Part shown: piece after piece, positions 63,931 to 64,000 of the stretch
Layout of the letters: every line of letters starts with the position of its first letter
Numbering within the stretch: the stretch's first letter is position 1
Assembly: GCA_019856515.1 (NCBI GenBank)
Contig: CP082230.1
Location: 1 to 64,000, forward strand
Reading direction: 5' to 3'
DNA: 64,000 bases
Source: Prolixibacteraceae bacterium
Lineage (GTDB): Bacteria > Bacteroidota > Bacteroidia > Bacteroidales > Prolixibacteraceae
The notes under the pieces: generated by a model
What the model saw: only the letters and a program-made list of their open reading frames with translations
Databases searched by the model: none
What the model was told of the DNA's origin: nothing
Program-made: the position numbers and the translations under genes

Positions 63931-64000
63931 TTATCCTTTGTAAAGGATGTCAGCTCCAATTGTTCCAGTGATTTTCTCTAGATAAGCATCTGATTTTACG
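63931..64000 (-). CDS. C-terminal end of an unidentified protein (cut by window edge)
   Basis: Leftward reading from the window edge gives VKSDAYLEKITGTIGADILYKG before a TAA at 63931-63933. The frame is open to the edge and followed by a shared terminator, so it is a real gene end. The last 22 residues are not enough to recognise a family. Confidence 0.6.
   Translation of the reverse strand, partial: VKSDAYLEKITGTIGADILYKG

Overview
The window is AT-rich bacterial chromosome that reads as Bacteroidota. The evidence is two SusC-type TonB receptors (one with its SusD partner), an ECF sigma/FecR pair feeding an STN-domain SusC, many lipoboxes and signal peptides of Bacteroidota style, a DUF3857 transglutaminase, FAS1 lipoproteins and Bacteroidota-type mobile repeats. 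The gene mix (GH16, GH89, xylose genes, enolase, RecQ, RmuC) suits a free-living or host-associated glycan degrader of the Marinilabiliales/Prolixibacteraceae kind; that placement is inference. No rRNA, tRNA or CRISPR array was recognised.

Layout. 1-2.7 kb: a truncated SusC-like receptor preceded by a FAS1-domain lipoprotein. 2.7-7.7 kb: a mobile-element graveyard with a decayed IS3-family element, a frameshifted phage head-tail connector gene, an ISL3-type transposase relic, an 82-bp tandem repeat and a palindromic element with 11-bp internal periodicity. 7.8-21.5 kb: housekeeping genes (fabG, an ArnT-like glycosyltransferase, META and NfeD proteins, recQ, a VOC protein, a DUF1254/DUF1214 lipoprotein, an eRF1-like protein, eno, a pyruvate/indolepyruvate decarboxylase-like enzyme). 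A second 11-bp-period palindrome lies at 16.9-17.1 kb. 21.8-23.3 kb: an FUSC-like membrane protein followed by an outer-membrane barrel gene whose signal-peptide start is off frame by one base.

23.6-35.2 kb is a polysaccharide utilisation locus read leftwards: ECF sigma factor, FecR anti-sigma, STN-SusC, SusD, a GH89 alpha-N-acetylglucosaminidase and an unclassified secreted toroid-type protein. The logic is sensing through SusC to FecR and sigma, import through SusCD, and release of alpha-linked GlcNAc by GH89.

36.8-43.1 kb is a tight four-gene operon encoding an SMC-like ATPase, two small condensin subunits and a Toprim-domain protein: a divergent Wadjet/MksBEFG-type system expected to act against plasmids. 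Next to it (43.1-48.4 kb) lies a repeat-rich tract and a membrane P-loop NTPase gene (YobI/KAP-like) broken twice: a stop codon inside its Walker A motif, and an IS66-family insertion whose 8-bp target duplication lets the original frame be rebuilt exactly.

48.9-64 kb: an outer-membrane barrel protein, a DUF3857/transglutaminase protein, a xylose operon (GntR-type regulator with ligand domain, xylB, xylA, xylE), a cation/calcium exchanger, an SDR enzyme, rmuC, a Sel1-repeat protein, a secreted GH16 glucanase, and the C-terminal end of a further gene. Several convergent gene pairs are separated by clear hairpin terminators.
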